This document shows positions 27,583 to 36,255 of a stretch of DNA of 64,000 nucleotides, piece after piece. A model generated the notes under the pieces. It did no database searches, was not told where the DNA came from, and saw only the letters and a program-made list of their open reading frames with translations. The position numbers and the translations under genes are program-made. How positions within the stretch are numbered: the first letter of the stretch is position 1; each line of letters opens with the position of its first letter. This stretch comes from Mycobacterium vicinigordonae (GTDB lineage: Bacteria; Actinomycetota; Actinomycetes; Mycobacteriales; Mycobacteriaceae), in contig NZ_CP059165.1 in the NCBI RefSeq assembly GCF_013466425.1, positions 558,001 to 622,000 on the forward strand, in the 5' to 3' direction.

Positions 27583-28325
27583 CAGTATTCGCGCTTCTTC
27601 CATACGAACTCGCAGACGCTGCTGCCCGCTGCTTGGGCCTTCGTCTCGTACTTAGTGGTGGGACGAGTCACCGAGATCGGCAGCGCTTCGGCGCCTGGAT
27701 CAACACGCACCAGCCGTGGCTCGGAGTCGCCGACCAGCGCAATGTGTTCGGCGTAGCCAGGATGATCGGTCGCTGCGTGCAGCACACCACCAGGGAGTAG
27801 CCGGTCCGCGATCAGGGAAACCGTGCCCGTCTGGAGCAGCCGACGTTTGTGGTGGCGGGCCTTGGGCCAGGGGTCGGGGAAGAAGATCCGGACGCCGGTC
27901 AATGACGCTGGTGCGATCAGGTCTTGCAGTACATCGACCCCATTGCCGCGGATCAATCGGATATTGGTGACCCCCGCGTTGTCGATGGCGCACAGCAGCT
28001 GTGCCAGGCCCCGCCGGTAGATTTCCACGGCGATCACATCGATGTCGGGCTCGGCCTGCGCCATCGCCAGCGTCGACGTGCCGCTGCCACAACCGATCTC
28101 CACCACCAGCTGCGCGTCCCGGCCGAACCAGGCGCGCGTGTCCAGCGGCTCGTCGTCGTCGACTTGGCGGCCGAGCTGCGGAAACAGGCGTTCCCAGGTC
28201 TCTCGCTGAGCGTCGGACAGCGCGGAGCGCCGCGAGCGGAAACTGCTGGCTGGCAGATAACCCCAGGGCGCGTCGGGCCGTAACCCCACCCCGGGTTGCG
28301 CATGCATTTGTCCATGGTGGCCCAT
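27582..28325 (-). CDS. trmB: tRNA (guanine-N7)-methyltransferase TrmB
   Basis: A 247-residue SAM-dependent enzyme that forms m7G46 in tRNA. SAM motif VEIGCGSGTSTLAMA, catalytic-region motif FFPDPWPKARHHKRR and the C-terminal RPTTKYETKA block are intact. The start MGHHGQMHAQPGVGLRPD matches the M. tuberculosis orthologue (Rv0208c) from memory, so ATG 28325 is preferred over the open frame reaching 28619. It leads the trmB-Rv0207c(-mmpL3) minus-strand unit and is divergent from Rv0209. Confidence 0.95.
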   Translation of the reverse strand: MGHHGQMHAQPGVGLRPDAPWGYLPASSFRSRRSALSDAQRETWERLFPQLGRQVDDDEPLDTRAWFGRDAQLVVEIGCGSGTSTLAMAQAEPDIDVIAVEIYRRGLAQLLCAIDNAGVTNIRLIRGNGVDVLQDLIAPASLTGVRIFFPDPWPKARHHKRRLLQTGTVSLIADRLLPGGVLHAATDHPGYAEHIALVGDSEPRLVRVDPGAEALPISVTRPTTKYETKAQAAGSSVCEFVWKKREY

Positions 28326-28477
28326 GAACCGGGTATGTAGCCGCCTCTGGTCCAGATTGATACCCAACAGTTGCCTTCTGCTGGTAACACAGGGCACCGG
28401 CTCGCGGCCTGACAGCGACAATGCCACCATTCGGTGGGAGCTGTTGAGGGCTGTGCAGCAAGGGATAGGGGACACCG

Positions 28478-29455
28478 ATTTTCGTCGATGAGCTGACATC
28501 ATTCGCCCAGCAGGCCGCTGACCAGCGGATCGCGGACATCGCCGAGCGGCTCGCGGCCCCGGTCGTGGTGGCAGTCCGCGGACGCCCGGGTGTGGGCTGC
28601 AGCACCGTCGGCCGCGCACTCGAGTCCGCAGCTGCGGATATCCGGGTAAAAACGGGGGCAGGCGCGGCCGACCTGGACGTCCACGTGTTCGCCGAGGCGG
28701 TCAAACCGGAGGACGCGGGGACCTTGCGTCCCTGCCTGGCCGTGCTGAACAAAGCTGACGTGCTACTGGCCGGCGGCGGCACGTCGGACCCGTGGTGCGC
28801 CCGGTTCGCCGAGATACTCGGGGTGCCGGTGGTGGCGATGAGCGGGTTGCTGGCGGTGGCAGCGCTAGACGACGTTGATGCGCAGTGCTGGGCGGACCTG
28901 CAATCGTTGGCTGCCGACCCCGGCGCGTTGACCGGGTTGGACGGCTCCTTCGACGGTTTCCGGACTGCACCGTTAGTGGTGCCGTCGTCGGCACGAGACC
29001 GGTTGCTGCAGGTGCTCGACCTGTTCGGTATTGCGCTGACGGTGACCGCGCTGCGCCGCGACGCCGCACCGGCGCAGATCAGGGCGCTGTGGCGACGAGT
29101 CAGCGGCATCGACGCCGTGCTGCAGCAATTGCTGACCGCCGGCGCCGAGGTGCGCTACCGGCGGATGCTGCAGGCCGTCGGGGAGCTGGAGGCCCTCGCG
29201 GTGTCCGACGAAAGGGTCGATGCGTTCCTGTCCCGCGACGACACGGTAGCGGCGCGGATGGCGACCGCCCTGGACTTCGTCGACGCCTGCGGGCTGGACG
29301 CGGGCCCCGACGAGCCGCTGCGGCGCGCGTTGCACTGGCGGCGCCGCGCACCGCTCGGTGAGCTGCAGCGCACCTGCGCGGCCGACATAGTTCGAGGATC
29401 GCTTCGGCTGTGGGCGCAGACCGTCGCGACCCCGATGCGCGCGGTGTCCAAGTGA
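28478..29455 (+). CDS. Conserved hypothetical P-loop-like protein (Rv0209 orthologue), start uncertain
   Basis: An Ala/Leu-rich soluble protein with a Walker-A-like segment (VAVRGRPGVGCSTVGRAL) near its N-terminus and NKADVLL resembling a GTPase NKxD motif, so it may be a degenerate GTPase. The in-frame upstream stretch from 28469 encodes a protein-like helix (DELTSFAQQAADQRIADIAE) but contains no ATG, GTG or TTG; the first normal start, GTG 28565, would begin right at the P-loop strand. I placed the start at ATT 28478, preceded by an AGGG-rich site, with low certainty. It overlaps the next gene by 4 bp (GTGA), forming a two-gene unit. Confidence 0.72.
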   Translation: MFVDELTSFAQQAADQRIADIAERLAAPVVVAVRGRPGVGCSTVGRALESAAADIRVKTGAGAADLDVHVFAEAVKPEDAGTLRPCLAVLNKADVLLAGGGTSDPWCARFAEILGVPVVAMSGLLAVAALDDVDAQCWADLQSLAADPGALTGLDGSFDGFRTAPLVVPSSARDRLLQVLDLFGIALTVTALRRDAAPAQIRALWRRVSGIDAVLQQLLTAGAEVRYRRMLQAVGELEALAVSDERVDAFLSRDDTVAARMATALDFVDACGLDAGPDEPLRRALHWRRRAPLGELQRTCAADIVRGSLRLWAQTVATPMRAVSK

Positions 29456-30942
29456 GGCCCGAAGATGCGGCCGGCAGGGTCGACGCCCTGGTCGCCTCCA
29501 TCGCGCCGAAGTTGGCGGCACCCGTGGTCAATCGCCGGGAGGTGGTGCTAGTCGCCGGTCCGTGGCTGGCCGGGGTGACCGCGGTGGCCACCGCGCTGCG
29601 GCAACGGCTACCCCAACACAACTTCGTGGAGTCCACCGAACTCGAACCCGGTGCCGCACCCAAGGCGGTGGTTTTCGTGGTGTCCGCGGCCGCACCACTG
29701 ACCGATTCCGACTGCTCCCTGCTGGACGCCGCCGCCGAGAACACCGACGTGGTAGTGGCCGTAGTCGCCAAGATCGACGTGCACTACGCCTGGCGCGACG
29801 TGCTGGCCGACGACGAGGCCAAGCTGGCCCGGCATGCGCCGCGGTACGCCCGGGTGCCCTGGGTGGGTGCCGCCGCGGCGCCGGAGGTGGGCCCCCCGCA
29901 GGTTGACGACCTGATAGCGGCGGTGCAGGGGCAGCTCGCCGACTCTGACACTGCGCGGCGCAACCGGTTGCGGGCGTGGGAGTCGCGGCTGCAGAAGGCC
30001 GCGCAACGCTTCGATCGCGACGCCGACGGTGCCGGGCGACGGGCGCGAGTGGACTCGCTTCGCGAGGAACGCAGCGCCGCGTTGCGGCAGCGCCGACAAT
30101 CCAGGAGCGAGCGCTCGATCATGCTGCGCGGCCAGATTCAGCAGGCCCGGGTCCAGTTGTCCTACTTCGCCCGCAACCGGTGCTCGTCGGTGCGCACCGA
30201 ACTGCAGGAGGACATCGCGGGTTTGCCGCGCCGTGCCATGGCCGGGTTCGAGGCGGAGGTACGCCGCCGCCTTGAGGGGGTCGCCGGCGAGGTGGCCGCC
30301 GGCGTGGACAGCGACCTCGTCGAGGTCGCCCGACACGTTGGCGTACCCCTGGAGCTGCCCGCCGCCGAGCGGCCGACGGTGTCGCTGCCGGCCGCGCAAC
30401 TGAAGTCGCGGCGGTTGGAGACCAGGTTGTTGATGGTGTTCGGTGTGGCGTTCGGGCTCGGTGTCGCGTTGACGCTGAGCCGGGTGGTTGCCGGTCTGGC
30501 ACCGCGGCTACACCCCGGCCTGATGGCCGCCGGAATCGCCGGGTGCGCTGCGCTGGGATTGGCGATGGCCGCCTGGGTGGTGCACATCCGCACCTTGCTG
30601 GGCGATCGGGCGGCGCTGGACCGCTGGGTGGGGGAGGCGACGTCGTCGCTGCGATCGGTGCTCGAGCAAACGGTGGCCAGCCGGGTGGTGGTCGCCGAGT
30701 CGTTGCTGAGCACCGAGGTGACGGCCCACGACGAAGTGGAGAACGCCCGGGTAAACGACAAGGTCAGCCGGATCGACGGTGAACTGCGCGAGCACGCCCT
30801 GGCCGCCGCGCGGGCCGCCGCCGCGCGGGACCGGGAGATGCCGACGATCCAGGCCGCGCTGGACGCGGTGCGCGCAGAACTCGGCGATCCCAGCAGCGCG
30901 CCGATCGCCCCACATTCAGACGCAGGTAGCAACAGTTTTTGA
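29452..30942 (+). CDS. Conserved membrane-anchored GTPase-like protein (Rv0210 orthologue)
   Basis: A 496-residue protein. The N-terminal half looks like a degenerate P-loop NTPase (VLVAGPWLAGVTAVATAL; VVAVVAKIDVHY in place of NKxD), then an Arg/Glu-rich coiled coil (about 175-245), two transmembrane helices (about 325-345 and 353-375) and a C-terminal helical region rich in Glu/Arg. This resembles dynamin-like or septum-associated layouts but no function is established. GTG 29452 overlaps the upstream stop (GTGA). Length agrees with Rv0210 (492 aa). Confidence 0.83.
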   Translation: MRPEDAAGRVDALVASIAPKLAAPVVNRREVVLVAGPWLAGVTAVATALRQRLPQHNFVESTELEPGAAPKAVVFVVSAAAPLTDSDCSLLDAAAENTDVVVAVVAKIDVHYAWRDVLADDEAKLARHAPRYARVPWVGAAAAPEVGPPQVDDLIAAVQGQLADSDTARRNRLRAWESRLQKAAQRFDRDADGAGRRARVDSLREERSAALRQRRQSRSERSIMLRGQIQQARVQLSYFARNRCSSVRTELQEDIAGLPRRAMAGFEAEVRRRLEGVAGEVAAGVDSDLVEVARHVGVPLELPAAERPTVSLPAAQLKSRRLETRLLMVFGVAFGLGVALTLSRVVAGLAPRLHPGLMAAGIAGCAALGLAMAAWVVHIRTLLGDRAALDRWVGEATSSLRSVLEQTVASRVVVAESLLSTEVTAHDEVENARVNDKVSRIDGELREHALAAARAAAARDREMPTIQAALDAVRAELGDPSSAPIAPHSDAGSNSF

Positions 30943-31119
30943 TCTTCTGAATCGGTCTTGTGAGCAGTCTTATACCTGCCCAGGACTTCCCCCACAAGTG
31001 ATGCGCGATAACCTGTAACAAAGGGCCATCGCTGTGAGCAGCCACATGCGTTCGTGCCTACGGGACCAGAACAAACCGACAACCGCCGTTTACGTAGCAG
31101 CAGAATTCAGGAGAGTTCG

Positions 31120-32946
31120 ATGACCTCAGCAACCATTCCCGGCTTGGATACCGCACCCACGAAACACAAGGGGCTGCTGTCCTGGGTCGAGGAGGTTGCT
31201 GAGCTCACCCAGCCCGATCGGGTGGTGTTCACCGACGGCTCCGACGAGGAGTTCAAGCGGCTCTCCGAGCAACTGGTCGAGGCGGGTACGTTCCAGCGCC
31301 TCAACGAGGACAAGCACAAGAACTCCTTCCTGGCGCTGTCCGACCCGTCCGATGTCGCCCGGGTGGAGTCGCGGACCTTCATCTGCTCCGAGCGCGAAGT
31401 CGACGCTGGTCCGACCAACAACTGGTACGACCCGGCTGAGATGCGGGAGCTGATGACGGACCTCTACCGCGGGTGTATGCGCGGTCGCACCATGTACGTG
31501 GTGCCGTTCTGCATGGGTCCGCTGGGTGCCGAAGACCCGAAGCTGGGCGTGGAGATCACCGACTCCGAATACGTCGTAGTGTCCATGCGCACCATGACCC
31601 GGATGGGCAAGGCCGCGCTGGACAAGATCGGTGACGACGGATTTTTCGTCAAGGCGCTGCACTCGGTGGGTGCTCCGTTGGAGGACGGCCAGAAGGACGT
31701 GCCGTGGCCGTGCAACGAGACCAAGTACATCACCCACTTCCCCGAGACCCGCGAGATCTGGAGCTACGGGTCGGGCTACGGCGGCAACGCGCTGCTGGGT
31801 AAGAAGTGCTACTCGCTGCGGATCGCCTCGGCGATGGCCCACGACGAGGGCTGGCTGGCCGAGCACATGCTGATCCTCAAGCTGATCTCCCCAGAGAACA
31901 AGGCGTACTACTTCGCCGCGGCGTTCCCGTCGGCGTGTGGCAAGACCAACTTGGCGATGTTGCAGCCGACAATTCCGGGCTGGCGCGCCGAGACCCTCGG
32001 TGACGACATCGCCTGGATGCGGTTCGGCAAGGATGGCCGGCTCTACGCGGTCAACCCTGAGTTCGGTTTCTTCGGAGTGGCACCGGGCACCAACTGGAGC
32101 TCCAACCCCAACGCGATGAAGACCATCGAGGGCGGCAACACGGTCTTCACTAACGTCGCGCTGACCGACGACGGCGACGTGTGGTGGGAGGGCCTGGAAG
32201 GCGACCCGCAGCACCTGATCGACTGGAAGGGTCGCGACTGGACGCCCGAGTCGGGTGAGAAGGCCGCGCACCCCAATTCCCGCTATTGCACCCCGATGTC
32301 GCAGTGCCCGATCCTGGCCCCCGAGTGGGACGACCCGCAGGGCGTGCCCATCTCGGGCATCCTGTTCGGCGGTCGCCGCAAGACGACGGTGCCGCTGGTC
32401 ACCGAGGCCCGCGACTGGCAGCACGGCGTGTTCATCGGCGCCACCCTGGGCAGCGAGCAGACCGCCGCGGCCGAGGGCAAGGTCGGCAACGTGCGTCGCG
32501 ACCCGATGGCGATGCTGCCGTTCCTGGGCTACAACGTCGGCGACTACCTGGGCCACTGGATCGACCTGGGCAAGCAGGCCGACGAGTCCAAGCTGCCGAA
32601 GATCTTCTTCGTCAACTGGTTCCGCCGCGGCGACGACGGCCGCTTCCTCTGGCCGGGCTTCGGCGAGAACAGCCGGGTGCTCAAGTGGATCGTGGACCGC
32701 ATCGAGCACCGGGCCGGCGGCCGGACCACCCCGATCGGAACAGTCCCGTCCGCCGAGGACATGGACCTCGATGGACTGGATGTCGACGCCGCCGATGTGG
32801 CCGCAGCGCTGGCCGTCAACACCGAGGAGTGGCGCGAGGAGCTGCCGCTGATCGAGGAGTGGCTGGAGTTCGTCGGCGAGAAGCTGCCGACCGGCGTCAA
32901 GGATGAGTTCGACGCGCTCAAGGAGCGGCTGTCGCAGGCCGACTAG
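31120..32946 (+). CDS. pckA: Phosphoenolpyruvate carboxykinase (GTP)
   Basis: A 608-residue GTP-dependent PEPCK (Rv0211 orthologue, 606 aa) that interconverts oxaloacetate and PEP, the gateway of gluconeogenesis when mycobacteria grow on lipids. The P-loop with active-site cysteine, [12 protein letters not shown], puts Cys273 next to Gly274-Lys275-Thr276; Mn/GTP site blocks [24 protein letters not shown] and [14 protein letters not shown] are intact. AGGAGAG lies 4 nt before ATG 31120. It is followed by a strong hairpin terminator. The 177 bp upstream carries no evident gene. Confidence 0.98.
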   Translation: MTSATIPGLDTAPTKHKGLLSWVEEVAELTQPDRVVFTDGSDEEFKRLSEQLVEAGTFQRLNEDKHKNSFLALSDPSDVARVESRTFICSEREVDAGPTNNWYDPAEMRELMTDLYRGCMRGRTMYVVPFCMGPLGAEDPKLGVEITDSEYVVVSMRTMTRMGKAALDKIGDDGFFVKALHSVGAPLEDGQKDVPWPCNETKYITHFPETREIWSYGSGYGGNALLGKKCYSLRIASAMAHDEGWLAEHMLILKLISPENKAYYFAAAFPSACGKTNLAMLQPTIPGWRAETLGDDIAWMRFGKDGRLYAVNPEFGFFGVAPGTNWSSNPNAMKTIEGGNTVFTNVALTDDGDVWWEGLEGDPQHLIDWKGRDWTPESGEKAAHPNSRYCTPMSQCPILAPEWDDPQGVPISGILFGGRRKTTVPLVTEARDWQHGVFIGATLGSEQTAAAEGKVGNVRRDPMAMLPFLGYNVGDYLGHWIDLGKQADESKLPKIFFVNWFRRGDDGRFLWPGFGENSRVLKWIVDRIEHRAGGRTTPIGTVPSAEDMDLDGLDVDAADVAAALAVNTEEWREELPLIEEWLEFVGEKLPTGVKDEFDALKERLSQAD

Positions 32947-32960
32947 GTCGCACACGCTGA

Positions 32961-33002
32961 CGCAAAGCACCCGCTTCCGGCTTGGGAAGCGGGTGCTTTG
33001 CG
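32961..33002 (+). terminator. Perfect 18-bp hairpin terminator of pckA
   Basis: The arms 32961-32978 (CGCAAAGCACCCGCTTCC) and 32985-33002 are exact reverse complements around a 6-nt loop (GGCTTG), 15 bp after the pckA stop. This is a very stable stem without a long T-run, typical of mycobacterial intrinsic terminators. Confidence 0.85.
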
Positions 33003-33140
33003 TTGGGGGAGTTTGTGGCGCGCGGCTGGGCCTCCGCAGCATAATCAGCTTTGCCAAATAATATTCTTTGGGCGACCAAACTCGTCAATCAGTGCCTTTG
33101 AACTGCGAATCTAAGGTGAGCCTACTTACAAAACCGATAG

Positions 33141-33170
33141 CGGTTCTAAGTTGCCAACACCTGAGAACCG
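33141..33170. promoter_or_regulatory. Inverted repeat upstream of the riboswitch
   Basis: CGGTTCT (33141-33147) and AGAACCG (33164-33170) are exact inverted repeats 16 nt apart, just before the riboswitch. In the 454-bp gap after pckA (32947-33400) this, the terminator, the riboswitch and a TAATAT hexamer at 33059 are the only structures seen. Role unknown; it could be a protein site or a leader hairpin. Confidence 0.3.
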
Positions 33171-33179
33171 GGTTAGCCT

Positions 33180-33325
33180 CAAACGCAGCGAAGGGGAGTA
33201 GTTCCAGATCGCCGCGCAGAGCCGGCGACTTGCGGATGGTCGACATACTGGCGATTTCGGCTTCGGCTGAGGTGCCCGGTCATCCACCGGAATGGTTTTC
33301 CGGCGAGCGAGACCTTCGGCCGACA
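33180..33325 (+). ncRNA. yybP-ykoY family manganese riboswitch
   Basis: The signature loop GGGGAGTAG (33193-33201) and the distal conserved parts GTCGACATACTG (33239-33250) and GCGAGCGAGACCTTCGG (33303-33319) occur in the order and spacing of known Mn2+-sensing yybP-ykoY RNAs. P1 closes perfectly: CGAAGG (33189-33194) with CCTTCG (33313-33318). The variable-length insert between the two loop strands can form further stems. The RNA lies about 75 nt ahead of a cation-exchanger gene (ATG 33401), the type of gene this riboswitch turns on when Mn2+ is high. The expression platform lies in 33326-33400, where GTCGG/CCGAC and GGATC/GATCC pairings near the GGGAGGA ribosome site are possible. Confidence 0.85.
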
Positions 33326-33400
33326 CAGCAACATCGTCGGTCCGAGGTCTCGCCGCGCGCCGACGGACCCGGATCGCCAAACCGGGAGGATCCACCGGAC

Positions 33401-34675
33401 ATGGCCCCGCTCGCCGACCGCCGCCGAACCCGGACGGCCGCGCACACACTGATCCGTTCCCTGCTCATCACCCTGCTGTTCATCACCCCCGCACTGGTAG
33501 CGCGCATCGCTGGACTGCACCCGGCACCAGTGGTGTCCCTGGTCAGCTACGGCGCAGCCGTCGTCGCCGCCAGCTTTCTACTCGCCTGGGCGGCCGAGGC
33601 CGCACAGATCGACGTGTCGGGAGGGCTCGCCATCGCAGTGCTCGCCCTGATTGCCGTGCTGCCGGAATACGCCGTCGACCTCTACTACGCCTACACCGCC
33701 GGGCACAACGCCGCCTACACCCAGTACGCGGCTGCCAACATGACCGGGTCGAACCGACTGCTGATGGGACTTGGCTGGCCGGTCGTGGTGCTGGTCGGAC
33801 TGTGGGTGGCGCGCCGGATCGTGCGCAAGGCCGACGGCATCACCCTCGAGCGCGGCAACCGCATCGAGCTCGGGTTCCTGCTGATCGCCGGCGTGGTCGC
33901 ATTCCTCGTCCCCCTAACCGGCCGCATCCACCTGACCCTCGGCATCGCGCTGCTGGGCTGGTTCGGGTTCTACCTCTACAAACTGACCCGCGGGGAGGTC
34001 GAGGAGCCGGAGCTGATCGGCACTGCCGCAGCGCTGGGCACCCTGCCGCGCCGGGCACGCCTGATCGTCGTCGGCACCATGTTCGCCTTCGCCGCCGCGG
34101 TAATTCTGGCCTCCGCGCAACCGTTCGCCGAGAGCATGATCGCCGCGGGTGACCAACTGGGCATCGACCGGTTCCTGCTGGTGCAGTGGCTGGCTCCGCT
34201 GGCCTCGGAGGCGCCGGAGTTCGTGATCGCCATCATCTTCGCCGCCCGCGGCAAGGGCACCGCGGCCATCGCGACGCTGATCTCGTCGAAAGTCAACCAG
34301 TGGACGCTGCTGATGGGATCGCTGCCGATCGCCCACCTGGCCGGCGGCGGCGGAACCAGCCTGGTGCTGGACGGCCGGCAGGTCGAGGAGATGCTGCTGA
34401 CCGCGACCCAGACCATGATGGGTGTGGCGCTGATCCTGGCACTGCGATTCCACCGCTACACGGCGTGGACGTTGTTGGCGTTGTTCGTCGCGCAGTTCCC
34501 GATCACCTCGACCGAGGGCCGGCTGGTGCTGAGCGCCGTCTATGCCGTGGTGGCGGTGGTCGCGTTGGTGGTGAACCGTCGCCACGTGTTGCCGACGCTG
34601 CGGGCGCCGTTCGCCCGCATCGAGGAGTCGCCGGAGCTGGTCGGGCGCACCGTGCGCGTCCTTGCGCGGAGCTAG
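33401..34675 (+). CDS. CaCA-superfamily cation (calcium/manganese) exchanger
   Basis: A 424-residue membrane protein with about ten or eleven transmembrane helices and two alpha-repeats of the sodium/calcium exchanger family: GGLAIAVLALIAVLPEYAVD in the first half and SEAPEFVIAIIFAARG, followed by SKVNQWTLLMG, in the second. The glutamates in LPE and SEAPE are expected cation ligands. ATG 33401 with GGGAGGA 10 nt upstream is chosen; the open frame upstream to 33068 is the riboswitch leader. Control by a Mn2+ riboswitch suggests it exports Mn2+ (or Ca2+/Mn2+), an inference. In H37Rv this place, between pckA and fadD4, holds nadR and Rv0213c. Confidence 0.88.
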   Translation: MAPLADRRRTRTAAHTLIRSLLITLLFITPALVARIAGLHPAPVVSLVSYGAAVVAASFLLAWAAEAAQIDVSGGLAIAVLALIAVLPEYAVDLYYAYTAGHNAAYTQYAAANMTGSNRLLMGLGWPVVVLVGLWVARRIVRKADGITLERGNRIELGFLLIAGVVAFLVPLTGRIHLTLGIALLGWFGFYLYKLTRGEVEEPELIGTAAALGTLPRRARLIVVGTMFAFAAAVILASAQPFAESMIAAGDQLGIDRFLLVQWLAPLASEAPEFVIAIIFAARGKGTAAIATLISSKVNQWTLLMGSLPIAHLAGGGGTSLVLDGRQVEEMLLTATQTMMGVALILALRFHRYTAWTLLALFVAQFPITSTEGRLVLSAVYAVVAVVALVVNRRHVLPTLRAPFARIEESPELVGRTVRVLARS

Positions 34676-34728
34676 TTCGCGTAGCGGCGCGAGACACCCG
34701 TCAAATCCGGGCATCGTAGAGTTCAGCC

Positions 34729-36252
34729 ATGCAGATCCGCTCGCACGCCGTGGCGCACCCCGACAAGCCCGCGGTTATCCTGTACCCCTCGGGCACGGTG
34801 GTGACGTTCGGAGACCTGGAGGCTCGTGCCAACCGGCTGGCGCATTTCTTTCGTCGGGCGGGCTTAACCGAGGGCGATGCCGTCGCGATCCTGATGGAGA
34901 ACAACGAGCACATCCACGCGGTGATGTGGGCGGCGCGGCGCAGCGGGCTGTACTACGTGCCGATCAACACCCATCTGACCGCAGCCGAAGCGGCCTACAT
35001 CGTCGACAACAGCAACGCCAAGGCCATCGTCGGGTCCCAGGCGCTGCGCGATGTCTGCGCCGGCCTGGGCGAGCACTTGCCCGGCGGGCTGCCGCAGCTG
35101 CTGCTGATCGCGGACGGTTCGCTTCAGGGTTGGCAGCGCTACCCGGAATGCGTTGCCGGGCAACCAGATACGCCGATCGATGATGAGATCGAGGGTGATC
35201 TGCTGCAGTATTCGTCGGGAACCACCGGCCGACCGAAGGGCATCAAGCGCGAATTGCCGCACGTCCCACCGGAAGACGCGCCGGGCATGATGTCGGCGCT
35301 GGTCGGTTTCTGGATGGACCCTTCGACGGTGTACCTGAGCCCGGCGCCGCTGTACCACACCGCGCCCTCGGTGTGGTCGATGACCGTGCAGGCCGCCGGT
35401 CTCACCACCGTGGTGATGGAGAAATTCGACGCCGAAGGGACACTGCGCGCAATCCAGAGCTACGGCGTGACACACGGCCAGTTCGTGCCGGCCATGTTCG
35501 TGCGGATGCTGAAACTGCCTGATGCGGTGCGTGATTCATACGACCTGTCCACCCTGAAGCGGGTCATGCACGCCGCGGCCCCCTGTCCGGTGCAGATTAA
35601 GAAGCAGATGATCGACTGGTGGGGGCCGATCGTTGACGAGTACTACGCGTCCTCGGAGGCGATCGGCTCGACACTGATCACCGCCGAAGAATGGCTGGCA
35701 CATCCGGGCTCGGTGGGCAGGCCCATGATGGGCGCCTTACACATCCTCGACGAGGACGGCAACGAACTGCCGCCGGGCCAGCCGGGCGAGATCTACTTCG
35801 AAGGCGGATACTCGTTCGAGTACCTCAACGACCCGTCCAAGACCGCGTCATCGCGCGACAAACACGGGTGGATGACCGTCGGCGACATCGGCTACCTCGA
35901 CGAGGAAGGCTATCTGTACCTGACCGACCGTCGCCATCACATGATTATCTCCGGCGGGGTGAACATCTATCCCCAGGAGACCGAGAACCTGCTTGTCACT
36001 CATCCAAAAGTGATGGACGCTGCGGTCTTCGGCGTCCCGGACGACGAGATGGGTCAGCGGGTGATGGCGGCGGTGCAGACCGTCGACCCCGACGACGCCA
36101 CCGACGCGTTCGGCGAGGAGTTGCTGGCCTGGTTGCGCGAAAAGCTGTCCCACTTCAAGTGTCCTCGCTCCATCGCGTTCGAAAAGGCGTTGCCGCGCAC
36201 CGATACCGGCAAGCTCTACAAGAACGAGCTGGTCGAGAAGTATTCGGTGTGA
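34729..36252 (+). CDS. fadD4: Fatty-acid-CoA ligase FadD4
   Basis: A 507-residue ANL-family acyl-CoA synthetase (Rv0214 orthologue by position and type). ATP loop YSSGTTGRPKGIK starts at residue 161; GWMTVGDIGYLDEEGYLYLTDR and the hinge/CoA region MIISGGVNIYPQETEN are intact; the catalytic C-terminal lysine is in PRTDTGKLYK. It activates a carboxylic acid to its CoA ester for beta-oxidation or lipid building. Substrate is not known. The crotonase gene begins 3 bp after the stop, so the two form an operon. Confidence 0.93.
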   Translation: MQIRSHAVAHPDKPAVILYPSGTVVTFGDLEARANRLAHFFRRAGLTEGDAVAILMENNEHIHAVMWAARRSGLYYVPINTHLTAAEAAYIVDNSNAKAIVGSQALRDVCAGLGEHLPGGLPQLLLIADGSLQGWQRYPECVAGQPDTPIDDEIEGDLLQYSSGTTGRPKGIKRELPHVPPEDAPGMMSALVGFWMDPSTVYLSPAPLYHTAPSVWSMTVQAAGLTTVVMEKFDAEGTLRAIQSYGVTHGQFVPAMFVRMLKLPDAVRDSYDLSTLKRVMHAAAPCPVQIKKQMIDWWGPIVDEYYASSEAIGSTLITAEEWLAHPGSVGRPMMGALHILDEDGNELPPGQPGEIYFEGGYSFEYLNDPSKTASSRDKHGWMTVGDIGYLDEEGYLYLTDRRHHMIISGGVNIYPQETENLLVTHPKVMDAAVFGVPDDEMGQRVMAAVQTVDPDDATDAFGEELLAWLREKLSHFKCPRSIAFEKALPRTDTGKLYKNELVEKYSV

Positions 36253-36255
36253 CCG

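Noticed and set aside
33116..33134. Possible IdeR (iron) box AGGTGAGCCTACTTA-like sequence
   Set aside because: Only about 9 of 15 bases match the IdeR core I know and the second half-site is poor; not enough to call.
33068..33400. Upstream 111-codon extension of the exchanger frame
   Set aside because: This stretch is the riboswitch leader; RNA motifs, not protein, explain its conservation, and a good ribosome site precedes ATG 33401.
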